A stretch of 64,000 nucleotides of DNA, taken from assembly GCA_030148165.1 (NCBI GenBank), contig JASBTZ010000003.1:744001-808000 (forward strand), in the 5' to 3' direction. Under the pieces are notes generated by a model. The model was given only the letters and a program-made list of their open reading frames with translations. It made no database searches and was not told the origin of the DNA. A program made the translations under genes and the position numbers. This document shows positions 46,338 through 54,985 of the stretch, piece by piece; position 1 is the stretch's first letter, and the number at the start of each line of letters is the position of its first letter. Source of the DNA: Bacteroidota bacterium (GTDB lineage Bacteria > Bacteroidota > Bacteroidia > Flavobacteriales_D > Crocinitomicaceae).

Positions 46338-46902
46338 ATCGTTTTTCCATAAACCAAATCGTTATTCCGGTCGGATCATTATACTCATCGTAAACTTCAA
46401 ACCCGAAACGCTCATATACCTTTTTGTTTCTTTCCACAGAGGTTTCTGCAAAGATCGGCAATCTTTCGGTCTTTGCTTTTTGAAACAACTCATCTTTTAA
46501 TTCATATGCTGCTCTGCCACCATCCGCTGATACACCGTAAAACCAGAAATAATAGTGCGGTTCGGATTTTCGGATTCGCTTCACAATTCGCTCTCTCTTT
46601 AGGCCATACGTGATGTTTTTCCATGGCACAACCAAGGCAAGTCGTATTTCATTCCATATCTCTTTGAAGCTTCTCGTGTTCTTGTCTGAACGAAAACAGA
46701 AAGCCATTCCCTTTTCATTATTCGAAATATATACACCATCCCTATTCTTAGCTCGTTCGATAGCAAAAAGCGCCAGACGTCTTAACTTCCGCTTTTGATT
46801 TCCTCCTTTGCCAATGATGGTATAAACGCTGGGATTATTCGCATAAGTTTGCATAATAATTTGCACAACCTTTTCCTCCTGATCTTTTCTGGCTTTGGGC
46901 AT
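46324..46902 (-). CDS. GNAT-family acetyltransferase
   Basis: The 192-residue protein has the late motifs of GNAT enzymes: YFWFYGVSADGGRAAYELKDEL (acetyl-CoA loop, though weak in the G/A pattern) and LPIFAETSVERNKKVYERFGFEVYDEY, the typical C-terminal 'N..vYe.fGFe'. It should transfer an acyl group to an amine; the substrate is unknown. The basic N-terminal region (RKLRRLALFAIERAKN) is helical. It lies 3 bases after the small exported protein gene and overlaps the lipoprotein gene, so it is the middle gene of a three-gene operon. Confidence 0.8.
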   Translation of the reverse strand: MPKARKDQEEKVVQIIMQTYANNPSVYTIIGKGGNQKRKLRRLALFAIERAKNRDGVYISNNEKGMAFCFRSDKNTRSFKEIWNEIRLALVVPWKNITYGLKRERIVKRIRKSEPHYYFWFYGVSADGGRAAYELKDELFQKAKTERLPIFAETSVERNKKVYERFGFEVYDEYNDPTGITIWFMEKRFEHE

Positions 46903-46905
46903 TGT

Positions 46906-47289
46906 TTATTCTTCTTTACAAAGATCTCCCAATTTGAATGTATGCAGAAATTTTGTTTCACCGTCGGGATCATTGTAGATCAAGGTCAGTTTGTGTTTGC
47001 TGCTATTGCAGTTTGGTGTGAATTTCCCTTCAAGATGTTCTCCCATTTTACTAATTGCAACGGAACCACCCACAGCTATAATCGTTTCCCTGCCATGGGT
47101 TTCGGTATCTATCTGCAAACTAAAGTTGTTTTCGCCTGGACCCCAATTTTCGCGGTCGTATAGGATTAATTTCACCTCGCTTTGTAGAATACTATCGTAA
47201 TAAGACTCTACAACAACTCTGGATTCATCCTGCGAATACGCGACGAATAGTATAAAACTGGTGCTGAGTGTTAATATCTCTTTAATCAT
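46906..47289 (-). CDS. Small exported protein, unknown
   Basis: The 127-residue protein has a signal peptide (MIKEILTLSTSFILFVAYSQ). The rest is beta-rich (SEVKLILYDRENWGPGENNF, TETHGRETIIAVGGSVAISK) with Cys near residue 100 and near the C-terminus (GDLCKEE). No family is recognised. I start at ATG 47289, since the longer frame begins with an unlikely upstream codon. It is the first gene of the unit with the GNAT and COG3650-like genes. Confidence 0.6.
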   Translation of the reverse strand: MIKEILTLSTSFILFVAYSQDESRVVVESYYDSILQSEVKLILYDRENWGPGENNFSLQIDTETHGRETIIAVGGSVAISKMGEHLEGKFTPNCNSSKHKLTLIYNDPDGETKFLHTFKLGDLCKEE

Positions 47290-47427
47290 GACTTTTAAAT
47301 ATACGATTAATCCAAAAACAGAGTTCGCCAAATTCGATTTCGGCTATGTCAGCATCAGATCATAGCTGAATTCTATGGTAAAAAGAATGAAATTTTGTAA
47401 TTTGAGCTGAAATCACAAATTCACATT

Positions 47428-48066
47428 ATGAAACATAAATTACTATTTATTAGCTTGTTAATATCAGGCTTAACTTTCGGACAACAAGTTTTTTATGACA
47501 TTCCCTTTGGTCAGACCATTGGATTGGACATGACAAGTGGTGACATTTGTACGGCACCATTTACTGTGGAGGAAGCTAAGCAGAGTAGCATTGGAAATTC
47601 ATGGGGATGTACATGGACCAGTACCAATGGAGGTACTCCAACAAGTGTCCAGGTCGAGTTACGATTCAGTATTGCAGATAACCCGGCCAACTATCCAACT
47701 ACGTTAAACGGTAATGCCGACGCAACTGTCAATTCACTTGCTGCGGTAAACTGTGCACAGGGGAGTTCATTATACTGGGGCTTAAATCCAGCGAATTACA
47801 ACGTTATGGGTACAAATACCTTCATGGTGGATTATTCGTCATCTTCCATAATCAATCAGTTGGACAACCTACCGTATGCGGGAGATCCCTTTATGCGGGT
47901 GACGGTAACCTATGCTCCCAGCGGTATTGATGAGCTTGACAACACTGCAGTAGAAGTAGTTCAGATTACCGACTTATTGGGAAGAGAGACGGAGTTTAAA
48001 CCGAATACGCCATTGATGTATTGGTACAGCGATGGTACGGTTAAACGTATGTTTACAATGGAGTAA
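47428..48066 (+). CDS. Secreted protein with short T9SS-like tail
   Basis: The 212-residue protein has a signal peptide (MKHKLLFISLLISGLTFGQQ) and a beta-rich domain (about 25-165: CTAPFTVEEAKQSSIGNSWG, YPTTLNGNADATVNSLAAVN). The C-terminal 45 residues (IDELDNTAVEVVQITDLLGR, ETEFKPNTPLMYWYSDGT, VKRMFTME) align with those of the glycine-rich protein at 33795. This tail looks like a shortened T9SS sorting domain. Function unknown. It is convergent with the next gene by 3 bases. Confidence 0.7.
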   Translation: MKHKLLFISLLISGLTFGQQVFYDIPFGQTIGLDMTSGDICTAPFTVEEAKQSSIGNSWGCTWTSTNGGTPTSVQVELRFSIADNPANYPTTLNGNADATVNSLAAVNCAQGSSLYWGLNPANYNVMGTNTFMVDYSSSSIINQLDNLPYAGDPFMRVTVTYAPSGIDELDNTAVEVVQITDLLGRETEFKPNTPLMYWYSDGTVKRMFTME

Positions 48067-48069
48067 AAA

Positions 48070-49419
48070 TCATCGGATGAGGTGCACCAAACCGTGCATC
48101 TCTCCTTTTTTTCCATCTAAATCCTCATACACGATCTTCCAGGTATAAACACCTTCGGGTGCTTCAGTATCGTTTACCAAACCATTCCAGCCTACATTCT
48201 GTTCAAGCGTGTGAAATACAATGTTTCCCCAGCGATTAAATACGGTCAAATTGTAGCTGTCGATATAATTTGCTTCGATCGGTAAAAAATGATCATTATT
48301 TGCATCCGCGTTAGGGGTAAAGACATTTGGCATCTTGAGAATAAACTCACAAAGTACTTCTTCGATTACGATGGAATCAATGGTTGTTCCACAAAAACTT
48401 GTTAGCGCCAGCCAGTAGGTTCCGGACTCAGAAACCAACAACTCTGAACCAGTAGAGTTATCACTCCATAAATAAGAGCTTGAAGGCGTGTTATTGCTTA
48501 ATACTACACTATCACCAATGCACAATGTAATATCAGGACCTAATTCAGCTTGGTCGGGTGATTCAAAATTGACTGTAATGGTATCAGAATCGCTTCCATA
48601 GGAATTGGTCACCGTTACCCAGTAGGTACCTGATTGAGTCACTAAAAATGTTGAATCCGTTGAACCGTCTTGCCATAAATAGTTTGAACCAGGATAGGAT
48701 GCGTTCAACAATAAAGATTGCCCGACACACAGCAAGGTATCTGGTCCCAGATATACTTCTGGAGGATCAGGCACAAATGAGACATTATCTATTCCCATTC
48801 GAATTGCTCCTGTCGTATCCCAAACAGAAGTCAGTAGATTAGCATCATCATCCCATGGAATAAATTTGATGGTATGTGAAGTGGCTGTTGCAATAAAGCT
48901 TATAAATCTTTCTTCCCAGTTTAAGTTGACATCTGCTGGCAATAAATAACTCGTACTTATTGCAGTGGTTGCGATTAAATTATTGTCCAAATAGACACGC
49001 CACGATCCTGATGGATCAATACAGTTGTTTTGCTTGACCACAGCCTGAAAGATACTTATTGTGTAATTATTGCCAACCGTAAAGCCATTAACGGTTTGCA
49101 TCAATCCTTCATGCCACAGCTGACCTGCTCCACTATTGGCATGCAAACCTGACACAAAGGTATTACCAGAGTTCGGTATCCCAGCGATTCCACCTGAAAA
49201 TGATGGACCAGTGGCATCGAGTACATCAACTGTCGCTTCAAGTGTTGAAGTCGCTTGACAAGATAAATCTGTAAAGGGAATAAAATCCCAGCCCGGTGGA
49301 ACGCTCACATAGTCCACAGTTCCTTCCAGGTCTCCATTCACAAAAGTTTGTGCCATAACCATCTGGCGCGCGAATAGCACGAACAAAATCAAACATATGT
49401 GTCTGGCAAGCATCATCAC
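48070..49419 (-). CDS. Secreted protein with gliding-motility (T9SS type B) C-terminal domain
   Basis: The 449-residue protein has a signal peptide (ARHICLILFVLFARQMVMAQ). A jelly-roll-like N-domain (about 25-215: VNGDLEGTVDYVSVPPGWDF) is followed by two similar Ig-like repeats (about 218-290 and 292-355, each with LGPDTLLCVGQSLLL / LGPDITLCIGDSVVL and SGTYWVTVTN / SGTYWLALTS). The final 90 residues are the gliding-motility-associated domain (MPNVFTPNADANNDHFLPI, NRWGNIVFH, GVYTWKIVYEDLDGKKGEM), the T9SS type B signal. It should be exported to the surface. The function is unknown. Confidence 0.85.
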   Translation of the reverse strand: MMMLARHICLILFVLFARQMVMAQTFVNGDLEGTVDYVSVPPGWDFIPFTDLSCQATSTLEATVDVLDATGPSFSGGIAGIPNSGNTFVSGLHANSGAGQLWHEGLMQTVNGFTVGNNYTISIFQAVVKQNNCIDPSGSWRVYLDNNLIATTAISTSYLLPADVNLNWEERFISFIATATSHTIKFIPWDDDANLLTSVWDTTGAIRMGIDNVSFVPDPPEVYLGPDTLLCVGQSLLLNASYPGSNYLWQDGSTDSTFLVTQSGTYWVTVTNSYGSDSDTITVNFESPDQAELGPDITLCIGDSVVLSNNTPSSSYLWSDNSTGSELLVSESGTYWLALTSFCGTTIDSIVIEEVLCEFILKMPNVFTPNADANNDHFLPIEANYIDSYNLTVFNRWGNIVFHTLEQNVGWNGLVNDTEAPEGVYTWKIVYEDLDGKKGEMHGLVHLIR

Positions 49420-49481
49420 TTATAAAGACGAGAACAGCAGTCTAATTGTTGCTACCGATAAATATAAGTGAAATGAAGGGT

Positions 49482-49832
49482 CTATGCTCTTAGATGATCG
49501 GCATATCGATCTTTGATAAAATCTCCGATCTCATTTTCAACAGCCTTCATTTTCTTGTGATAGGCTGCAAAATAAATGATCAATGGAATCAATATGCCCA
49601 GCAATAGAATGGTCAGGACAAAAAGCATTTGTCCTCCCATTGTTGGAAAATTTCCATTAACCATGACCGCATTCTTTCGAACCAGGATGTTTGCTCCTTC
49701 GGTTTTTGATTTAGCGGCAACAACAAAATTTTTACTTCTTTCCTTGAAAGTATATTTTCCTTGAAAATGTTCTTCAAGTGCAGCTTTCAACTCATTGTAG
49801 TCGATGGCGTTAGTCTCAGTCTTTATCTTCAT
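49482..49832 (-). CDS. Small membrane protein, unknown
   Basis: The 116-residue protein has a soluble N-terminal part (about 1-65, ELKAALEEHFQGKYTFKERS) and one or two membrane helices (about 67-92, GGQMLFVLTILLLGILIPLI), then a charged helix. I do not recognise it. It lies 43 bases after cysH on the same strand and could be co-transcribed, with no functional link visible. Confidence 0.6.
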   Translation of the reverse strand: MKIKTETNAIDYNELKAALEEHFQGKYTFKERSKNFVVAAKSKTEGANILVRKNAVMVNGNFPTMGGQMLFVLTILLLGILIPLIIYFAAYHKKMKAVENEIGDFIKDRYADHLRA

Positions 49833-49875
49833 TTTAAATAGTGATTAGATTGAGACCAAATATAGAAAAAGAGAC

Positions 49876-50487
49876 TTATAATTTATGCAATCCACACTCT
49901 CGGTTTGCAAATACCTTGGTAGGATCATAATAGCGATCTTCAGAATCGAGATCGTGTTTATCCATGTAATCGTTCACCTGCTCATCATCCCAATGATAAA
50001 AAGGACTAATCTTCAAAACACCATCATTCGTAAGGGTAACAATATCAAGTGTATCCCTGAATTTAGTTTGTCCCTTTCGAATATTCGTGAACCAAACATC
50101 CGGTTCGTAAATCGATAATGCCCTTTTAAAAGGTTCTAGTTTTACTTCGTTGGTAAACTCCTGATGTTCCGGTGTGTCCGGATCAGGAATACCCATCACT
50201 ATGTCCCGAAAACCCGCCGTCATTTTCGGCGCAAAAATGTCAATATTCAAATCGAATCTTCGAATCGTGTCCAATGCATGACGATAGGTATAAGATGTAT
50301 TGTATCCTGAGTCCACCCAGATTACCGGAATATTCGGTGCCTGAGATGTAACAGCATGGATCATCAGCTGCGCACCCGGTCTGAAGTTCGTTGTCACGAT
50401 CGGTTGTTTAGCACGCTCCAAAGCCCATGCAATGATCTCTTCCGGAGATTTATCCCTGAGGTATTGGTTCACTTTATTGATATCCAT
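49876..50487 (-). CDS. cysH: PAPS reductase (CysH family)
   Basis: The 203-residue protein resembles phosphoadenylyl-sulfate reductases, which reduce activated sulfate to sulfite using thioredoxin. IPVIWVDSGYNTSYTYRHA is the substrate loop, and the C-terminus ends in ECGLHKL with catalytic Cys198. It has no other cysteines, so it lacks the CC...CxxC iron-sulfur site of APS reductases. No other sulfate genes are nearby. It is 80 bases downstream of an Rrf2 regulator on the same strand, with a -7 box and an inverted repeat in the gap. Confidence 0.8.
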   Translation of the reverse strand: MDINKVNQYLRDKSPEEIIAWALERAKQPIVTTNFRPGAQLMIHAVTSQAPNIPVIWVDSGYNTSYTYRHALDTIRRFDLNIDIFAPKMTAGFRDIVMGIPDPDTPEHQEFTNEVKLEPFKRALSIYEPDVWFTNIRKGQTKFRDTLDIVTLTNDGVLKISPFYHWDDEQVNDYMDKHDLDSEDRYYDPTKVFANRECGLHKL

Positions 50488-50504
50488 TCTTAATCAATTT
50501 GATA

Positions 50505-50512
50505 CAAATATA
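50505..50512 (-). promoter_or_regulatory. -7 promoter box of cysH
   Basis: Read on the minus strand it is TATATTTG, a TAnnTTTG match, 17 bases before the cysH ATG. Confidence 0.6.
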
Positions 50513-50516
50513 ATAT

Positions 50517-50528
50517 ACCCTATCGGGT
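50517..50528 (-). promoter_or_regulatory. Inverted repeat, possible Rrf2 operator before cysH
   Basis: ACCC-TATC-GGGT is a perfect 4-bp-arm inverted repeat starting 4 bases upstream of the -7 box, so a bound protein would lie between the -33 and -7 regions. An Rrf2 gene ends 40 bases away. Assigning the site to that regulator is an inference. Confidence 0.4.
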
Positions 50529-50567
50529 TAATAGGTTATTATGGTAAATTTTTTTAACTATTAATTG

Positions 50568-50972
50568 TTAAAGATCAGAAAGGGTTTTCTTCTCAACGAT
50601 GTCCAGAATATTGTCTCTAACCTCGATGAACATGGCATTTAACCTACATTTTTCTTCAGAATCACAATCTGTGCATCGCTCGTAGTAATTGAGACTTACA
50701 CAGGGAAGCCATGCAATTGGACCATCCAACGTTCGCAGCAGACTGGCAATGGTAATCTCATTGGCAGGTTTTAATAAATAATAACCGCCACCCTTACCTT
50801 TTTTGGATCCAAGAAAGCCTTTCTTCTTAAGATCAGCAAGGATAATTTCAAGAAATTTGTGTGAGATATTTTCCTTAGTCGAAATTTCTGATACTTGTAC
50901 CGGAACACCATATTCTTGTCTGGCAATATAGCTCAATGCTTTAAGTCCATATTTCGTCTTCTTACTGATCAT
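50568..50972 (-). CDS. Rrf2-family transcription regulator with four cysteines
   Basis: The 134-residue protein has the Rrf2 winged helix (MISKKTKYGLKALSYIARQ, QVSEISTKENISHKFLEIIL, GFLGSKKGKGGGYYLLKPA). Cys91, Cys100, Cys103 and Cys109 lie in a short loop; IscR and NsrR use three Cys there to bind an iron-sulfur cluster, but the spacing here differs. CymR, the cysteine-metabolism regulator, has none. It lies upstream of cysH, so a sulfur-linked sensor is the simplest guess. Confidence 0.85.
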   Translation of the reverse strand: MISKKTKYGLKALSYIARQEYGVPVQVSEISTKENISHKFLEIILADLKKKGFLGSKKGKGGGYYLLKPANEITIASLLRTLDGPIAWLPCVSLNYYERCTDCDSEEKCRLNAMFIEVRDNILDIVEKKTLSDL

Positions 50973-51029
50973 GCTGGGTGTTAAAGATAATTATTCTTTC
51001 AAGTATTTCTCTGGAAGGTCAATGTGTTG

Positions 51030-51037
51030 TAAATTTG
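51030..51037 (+). promoter_or_regulatory. -7 promoter box of the propeller gene at 51056
   Basis: TAAATTTG fits TAnnTTTG and lies 18 bases before the ATG. It also supports 51056 over the upstream in-frame start at 50978. Confidence 0.55.
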
Positions 51038-51055
51038 TGGGACAACTACCTTACA

Positions 51056-52513
51056 ATGAAAGAGATACTAGCCTTATTTTTAGTTGCCATAACATCGCTT
51101 GCATACAGCCAAGACACTTTAGTTCCAGAGTGGATAAGATTGGAATCAAGCTCTATTGCTACAGGAAATGCTGAAGCGTGGTGTGTAGAAACAAATTCGA
51201 GCGGAGATGTTTTTTGGGGTGTCAACCAGGATTCTCCGGGTCTTTTTGAGTTTATGGATGCTTATTCGTTTCGATTAGACCCTAATGGCAACACTATTTG
51301 GGCAGATACATCCATAACGGGCCAATGGGCTCAACAGTCTTATGTTCTAGCTGCCACTGATACGATTATTTATCTGGCAGGAAGAACATGTAGTTCAGCT
51401 AATCTCGATGATTGTGATGCACTCGTTTTTGCGGTGGATGCATCATTAGGCGATACGCTTTGGTCCTTCACATGGGATGGCGGAACAGGTTATGAGGAGA
51501 TTGACGGGCTGGTCCCGAAAAATGATGGGATCTATATCACAGGGTGGACGAAAACACCAACCGATGAAATTGATATCACCCTTATGAAGCTTCAGTACAA
51601 TGGTAATCTTCTTTGGCAAAATCAGTGGGGTTCAGGATTACCAAGGGACGACCGTCAGGATGGTCATATTGTAGTGGATGATTCGATGATTTATCTGTGT
51701 GGAGTGTACGATAGCTCTCCTGGATTAGCGTTCGAAGGATTATCACTTTTGGCAAAGTTTGATCGCTCCAATGGGAATTTTGTGGACACAACCTTGTTTG
51801 GAAGGCAGGATCCGTGGACTAATGCGGAAGACGCACTTGGAATGAGCAGCGACGGAACTTACCTATATTTGACAGGATACACTACCTCAGCCATGAATGA
51901 TTGGGACCTCTTTGCTGCGAAGTACGATAAAAACCTCAATCAGATTTGGTATACCGTATGGGGCGGATTAGTGGAAGCAGATGTCGCCAGGTCCATTCAA
52001 CCATCATATGACGGAAGTATATTCATTGCCGGAACAACCAGAAGTTATGGTAACGGTGAAGAAGAAGCCGTATTGATTAAACTGGATCAAACCGGTAATC
52101 CCATGTGGTTTAAAACCTGGGGTGCCGCAAATGATGATCACGTTCTTGATTTGCATCTGGACAGTAATCTGATCTACATTTCAGGTAAAACCAACTCCTA
52201 TCATCCCAGCGCCAAATGGGAAGCTTTTTTAATGAAACTCAATATGGATTCGTTAGCAGGTAATAATGTAATGATGGAATCGATTAGGGTTCCGTTCTAC
52301 CCTAACCCTTCAGCGGGCCTCTTCGTCGCATCTATCACAGAAGTTCCCGATGCCGTTTCGATACATAACTCTTTGGGGCAAAAACTACCTGTCGCATGGG
52401 AATATTCCAATAGCCAAATTGAAATTGACATGAGTAGCTTCAGCTATGGCATCTATTCAATTCGAATTACAATCGGCGCTACAATTCTGCATTCAAGACT
52501 GATTAAGAACTAG
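51056..52513 (+). CDS. Secreted beta-propeller protein with T9SS sorting domain
   Basis: The 485-residue protein has a signal peptide (MKEILALFLVAITSLAYSQ). About seven repeats (about 25-400) carry 'F.lD..GN..W......G' and 'D.iylaG.t' strands, as in GYTTSAMNDWDLFAAKYDK and GTTRSYGNGEEEAVLIKLD, of the SBBP/delta-60 type. The T9SS type A signal (RVPFYPNPSAGLFVASI, IHNSLGQKL, FSYGIYSIRITIG) is at the end. I start at 51056 because of the signal peptide and promoter. Its repeat design resembles the protein at the left edge of the window. Confidence 0.85.
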   Translation: MKEILALFLVAITSLAYSQDTLVPEWIRLESSSIATGNAEAWCVETNSSGDVFWGVNQDSPGLFEFMDAYSFRLDPNGNTIWADTSITGQWAQQSYVLAATDTIIYLAGRTCSSANLDDCDALVFAVDASLGDTLWSFTWDGGTGYEEIDGLVPKNDGIYITGWTKTPTDEIDITLMKLQYNGNLLWQNQWGSGLPRDDRQDGHIVVDDSMIYLCGVYDSSPGLAFEGLSLLAKFDRSNGNFVDTTLFGRQDPWTNAEDALGMSSDGTYLYLTGYTTSAMNDWDLFAAKYDKNLNQIWYTVWGGLVEADVARSIQPSYDGSIFIAGTTRSYGNGEEEAVLIKLDQTGNPMWFKTWGAANDDHVLDLHLDSNLIYISGKTNSYHPSAKWEAFLMKLNMDSLAGNNVMMESIRVPFYPNPSAGLFVASITEVPDAVSIHNSLGQKLPVAWEYSNSQIEIDMSSFSYGIYSIRITIGATILHSRLIKN

Positions 52514-52577
52514 TCTCAGCATATCAAGAAGACCTTGATAATTGGTTGAGCGTTTTCTTTAAATCGATTTAATAATC

Positions 52578-52585
52578 TATCTTTG
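52578..52585 (+). promoter_or_regulatory. -7 promoter box of the FabH-type gene
   Basis: TATCTTTG matches TAnnTTTG; the leader would be about 45 bases. A short perfect hairpin (TATCAAG/CTTGATA, 52522-52540) lies upstream. Confidence 0.55.
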
Positions 52586-52635
52586 CAAAGGCAACGCGGG
52601 CCTGATAATTAATCTATTTTTAGAACAACTAACAC

Positions 52636-53703
52636 ATGTTGAATACAGTGATCAGAGGATCAGGATCTTACATTCCTGAAGTAGAAGTTGAAAACGACAA
52701 TTTTATTCAAAACACGTTCTATTTTAATGACGGAAAGCTCATTGACGATAGCAATCAAAATGTCATTCAGAAATTCAAAGATATCACGGGAATCAATACT
52801 AGAAGGTATGTGAATAATTCTCAATCTTGTTCTGACATTGGAGCTATCGCCGCCCGTAAGGCCATTGAAGATGCTGGGATCGACCCGGAACAAATCGACA
52901 TGATCATCGTTGCCCATAATTTCGGCGATGTAATTGAAGGATCGAACCAAACCGATATTTTACCTTCCATTGCCTCAAGAATTAAGCATAACCTGGGAAT
53001 AAAAAACGAATTCTGTATCCCCTACGACATTCTTTTTGGTTGTCCCGGCTGGATTCAAGGACTTATTCAGGCTCACATGTTTATGAAATCAGAAGAAGTG
53101 AACAGATGCCTTGTCATCGGCTCGGAGGTTCTTTCAAGAGTAATTGACCCTTTCGACCGCGATACCATGATCTTCGCTGATGGTGCAGGGGCTGTTTTAC
53201 TTGAAAATTCTGAAGAAGACGAGAAGCGTGGGATTTTGTCACATGCTGCAGTTTCGCATACATCTGAAGAAGTAAATTATCTGCATTTTGGAAAAAGTAA
53301 TAATCTGGAGGGTGATGGCACAAGGTATATGAAGATGCTCGGTCATAAGATCTATCAGTACGCATTGACCGAAGTACCAAAAGCCATGAAACATTGCATT
53401 GATAAAGCAGGACTTAATATTAAAGATGTTAAGAAAATACTCATTCATCAGGCCAACGAAAAAATGGATGACGCCATCGTAAAGAGATTGTTCAGACTGT
53501 ATGGTCTAAGTGATACGCCTGAAGGAATAATGCCTATGACTATTTCGAGTCTTGGAAACAGTTCAGTAGCAACTGTACCGACCTTATATGATCTCATCAC
53601 AAAAAACCAACTTGCGGATCATGAGATTAACAAGGGAGACATCATCATGTTCGCATCTGTTGGAGCCGGGATGAATATAAATTGTATTGCCTACAAAGCT
53701 TAA
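52636..53703 (+). CDS. 3-oxoacyl-ACP synthase III family protein (FabH-like)
   Basis: The 355-residue thiolase-fold enzyme has catalytic Cys136 (DILFGCPGWIQGL), His (ILIHQANEKMD) and Asn (SSLGNSSVATVPT), the FabH triad. The family starts fatty-acid chains by joining acyl-CoA with malonyl-ACP. The long N-terminal segment (IPEVEVENDNFIQNTFYFND) is typical of the Bacteroidota subgroup near FabH, some of which work in lipid or polyketide routes, so I leave out a gene symbol. It has its own promoter and no fatty-acid genes around it. Confidence 0.85.
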   Translation: MLNTVIRGSGSYIPEVEVENDNFIQNTFYFNDGKLIDDSNQNVIQKFKDITGINTRRYVNNSQSCSDIGAIAARKAIEDAGIDPEQIDMIIVAHNFGDVIEGSNQTDILPSIASRIKHNLGIKNEFCIPYDILFGCPGWIQGLIQAHMFMKSEEVNRCLVIGSEVLSRVIDPFDRDTMIFADGAGAVLLENSEEDEKRGILSHAAVSHTSEEVNYLHFGKSNNLEGDGTRYMKMLGHKIYQYALTEVPKAMKHCIDKAGLNIKDVKKILIHQANEKMDDAIVKRLFRLYGLSDTPEGIMPMTISSLGNSSVATVPTLYDLITKNQLADHEINKGDIIMFASVGAGMNINCIAYKA

Positions 53704-53796
53704 TTCCTTGTTAGCTTTCAAAGAAAGCCCCTTATTTTCGTTGTCGAATACTTCAAAATGGCACGTAATTTTCTTAAGTTCATAAAAAAATCAGCA

Positions 53797-54984
53797 ATGC
53801 GAAACCTACTATTAAATCTGGCTTTTAGCCTGATGATTATTTCAACCGGTTATTCCCAAATCGATTTCCATGAAGGAACATGGACTGAAATCAAACAAAA
53901 AGCACTAGACGCGGATAAGATTATCATGATTGATGCTTATACCACCTGGTGTGGGCCCTGCAAATGGATGGCTGCAAATACCTTTATGGATACGGCTGTC
54001 GGGAACTTTGTAAACACCAACTTCATAGCCTATAAGATGGACATGGAAAAAGGTGAAGGACTGGATTTTGCAAAAGAGTATGAAGTCAAGGCATATCCAA
54101 CCATACTGTATATAGATGGAACAGGCAAATTAATCCACAAAAGTATCGGAGCAAGTGCATCGGATAAGTTTTTAGAGACTTGTAAAGCAGCATTGGATCC
54201 TGCTCAGCAGCTATTCACGTTGAAAGAACGTTATGCAACAGGTGATAAGGATAAGAAATTCCTGCGAACATACTTAACGGCGCTGGGTAAGGCCAATGAG
54301 AGAGATCCGGAAGCATTTGAAACGTATTGGCAAATGCTGAGTGAAGAAGAAACCTTTGAATCCGATCATTTCTGGATGATGATGAATACTTCCAGAGGTT
54401 TCGAAGACATTCATAATCCGCTATTTATCTATTTCAGGGATCATTACAACGATTATGAAGCTTCAATAGGCCGATCAGCAGCTTTGCAGGGGTTGAACTC
54501 CGCATATAACAATGCAATTTATCAGGCAAGCAAAGAAGAAGACGAAAAAGAATCAAGCAAAAATATCGACTACATCAAAACGATCTTCCCGGATAAGGAA
54601 GTGGAAGTAGATGCACTCATAAACTATCGCAAAACACCAAGAAAGAATACGAAGGCATTAAATCAGGCTAAAGAAGAATACCTCAAGGTTTCAGTTGATT
54701 ATAACTTTCTTAACTCTGTGGCTTGGGACATATACGAAAACTCAGAGGATTCATACGAATTAGAGAAAGGGTTGAGCTATGCAGAACGATCTGTCGCGAT
54801 CAACCCGGAATGGATGAATTTAGACACAAAGGCTGCACTACTGTACAAATTGGCCAGATACGATGAGGCCATGGATACTGTAAAAGAAGCTTTAGCCAAA
54901 GCAGAGGAGCAAGACTTTAAACCTGACACATCAGATACTGAAGAATTAAAAGGAAAGATTGCTGCGGCAATGAAAACAAATTAA
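53797..54984 (+). CDS. Exported thioredoxin-domain protein with TPR tail
   Basis: The 395-residue protein has a signal peptide (MRNLLLNLAFSLMIISTGYSQ), a thioredoxin-fold domain (about 25-150) with CGPC at 52-55 (TTWCGPCKWMAA) and VKAYPTILYID, and a C-terminal TPR-like helical part (about 310-390: NPEWMNLDTKAALLYKLARY, DEAMDTVKEALAKAEEQ). It should act as a periplasmic thiol reductase. An in-frame ATG at 53758 would add 13 residues and is possible. It is convergent with the next gene by 1 base. Confidence 0.8.
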   Translation: MRNLLLNLAFSLMIISTGYSQIDFHEGTWTEIKQKALDADKIIMIDAYTTWCGPCKWMAANTFMDTAVGNFVNTNFIAYKMDMEKGEGLDFAKEYEVKAYPTILYIDGTGKLIHKSIGASASDKFLETCKAALDPAQQLFTLKERYATGDKDKKFLRTYLTALGKANERDPEAFETYWQMLSEEETFESDHFWMMMNTSRGFEDIHNPLFIYFRDHYNDYEASIGRSAALQGLNSAYNNAIYQASKEEDEKESSKNIDYIKTIFPDKEVEVDALINYRKTPRKNTKALNQAKEEYLKVSVDYNFLNSVAWDIYENSEDSYELEKGLSYAERSVAINPEWMNLDTKAALLYKLARYDEAMDTVKEALAKAEEQDFKPDTSDTEELKGKIAAAMKTN

Positions 54985-54985
54985 T

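Noticed and set aside
46795-47163. 122-codon plus-strand frame across two minus genes
   Set aside because: It overlaps the GNAT and small exported protein genes, both with clear protein features. No family motif is seen.
52522-52540. TATCAAG/CTTGATA hairpin as a terminator
   Set aside because: The stem is perfect, but no T run follows directly, so it is not called.
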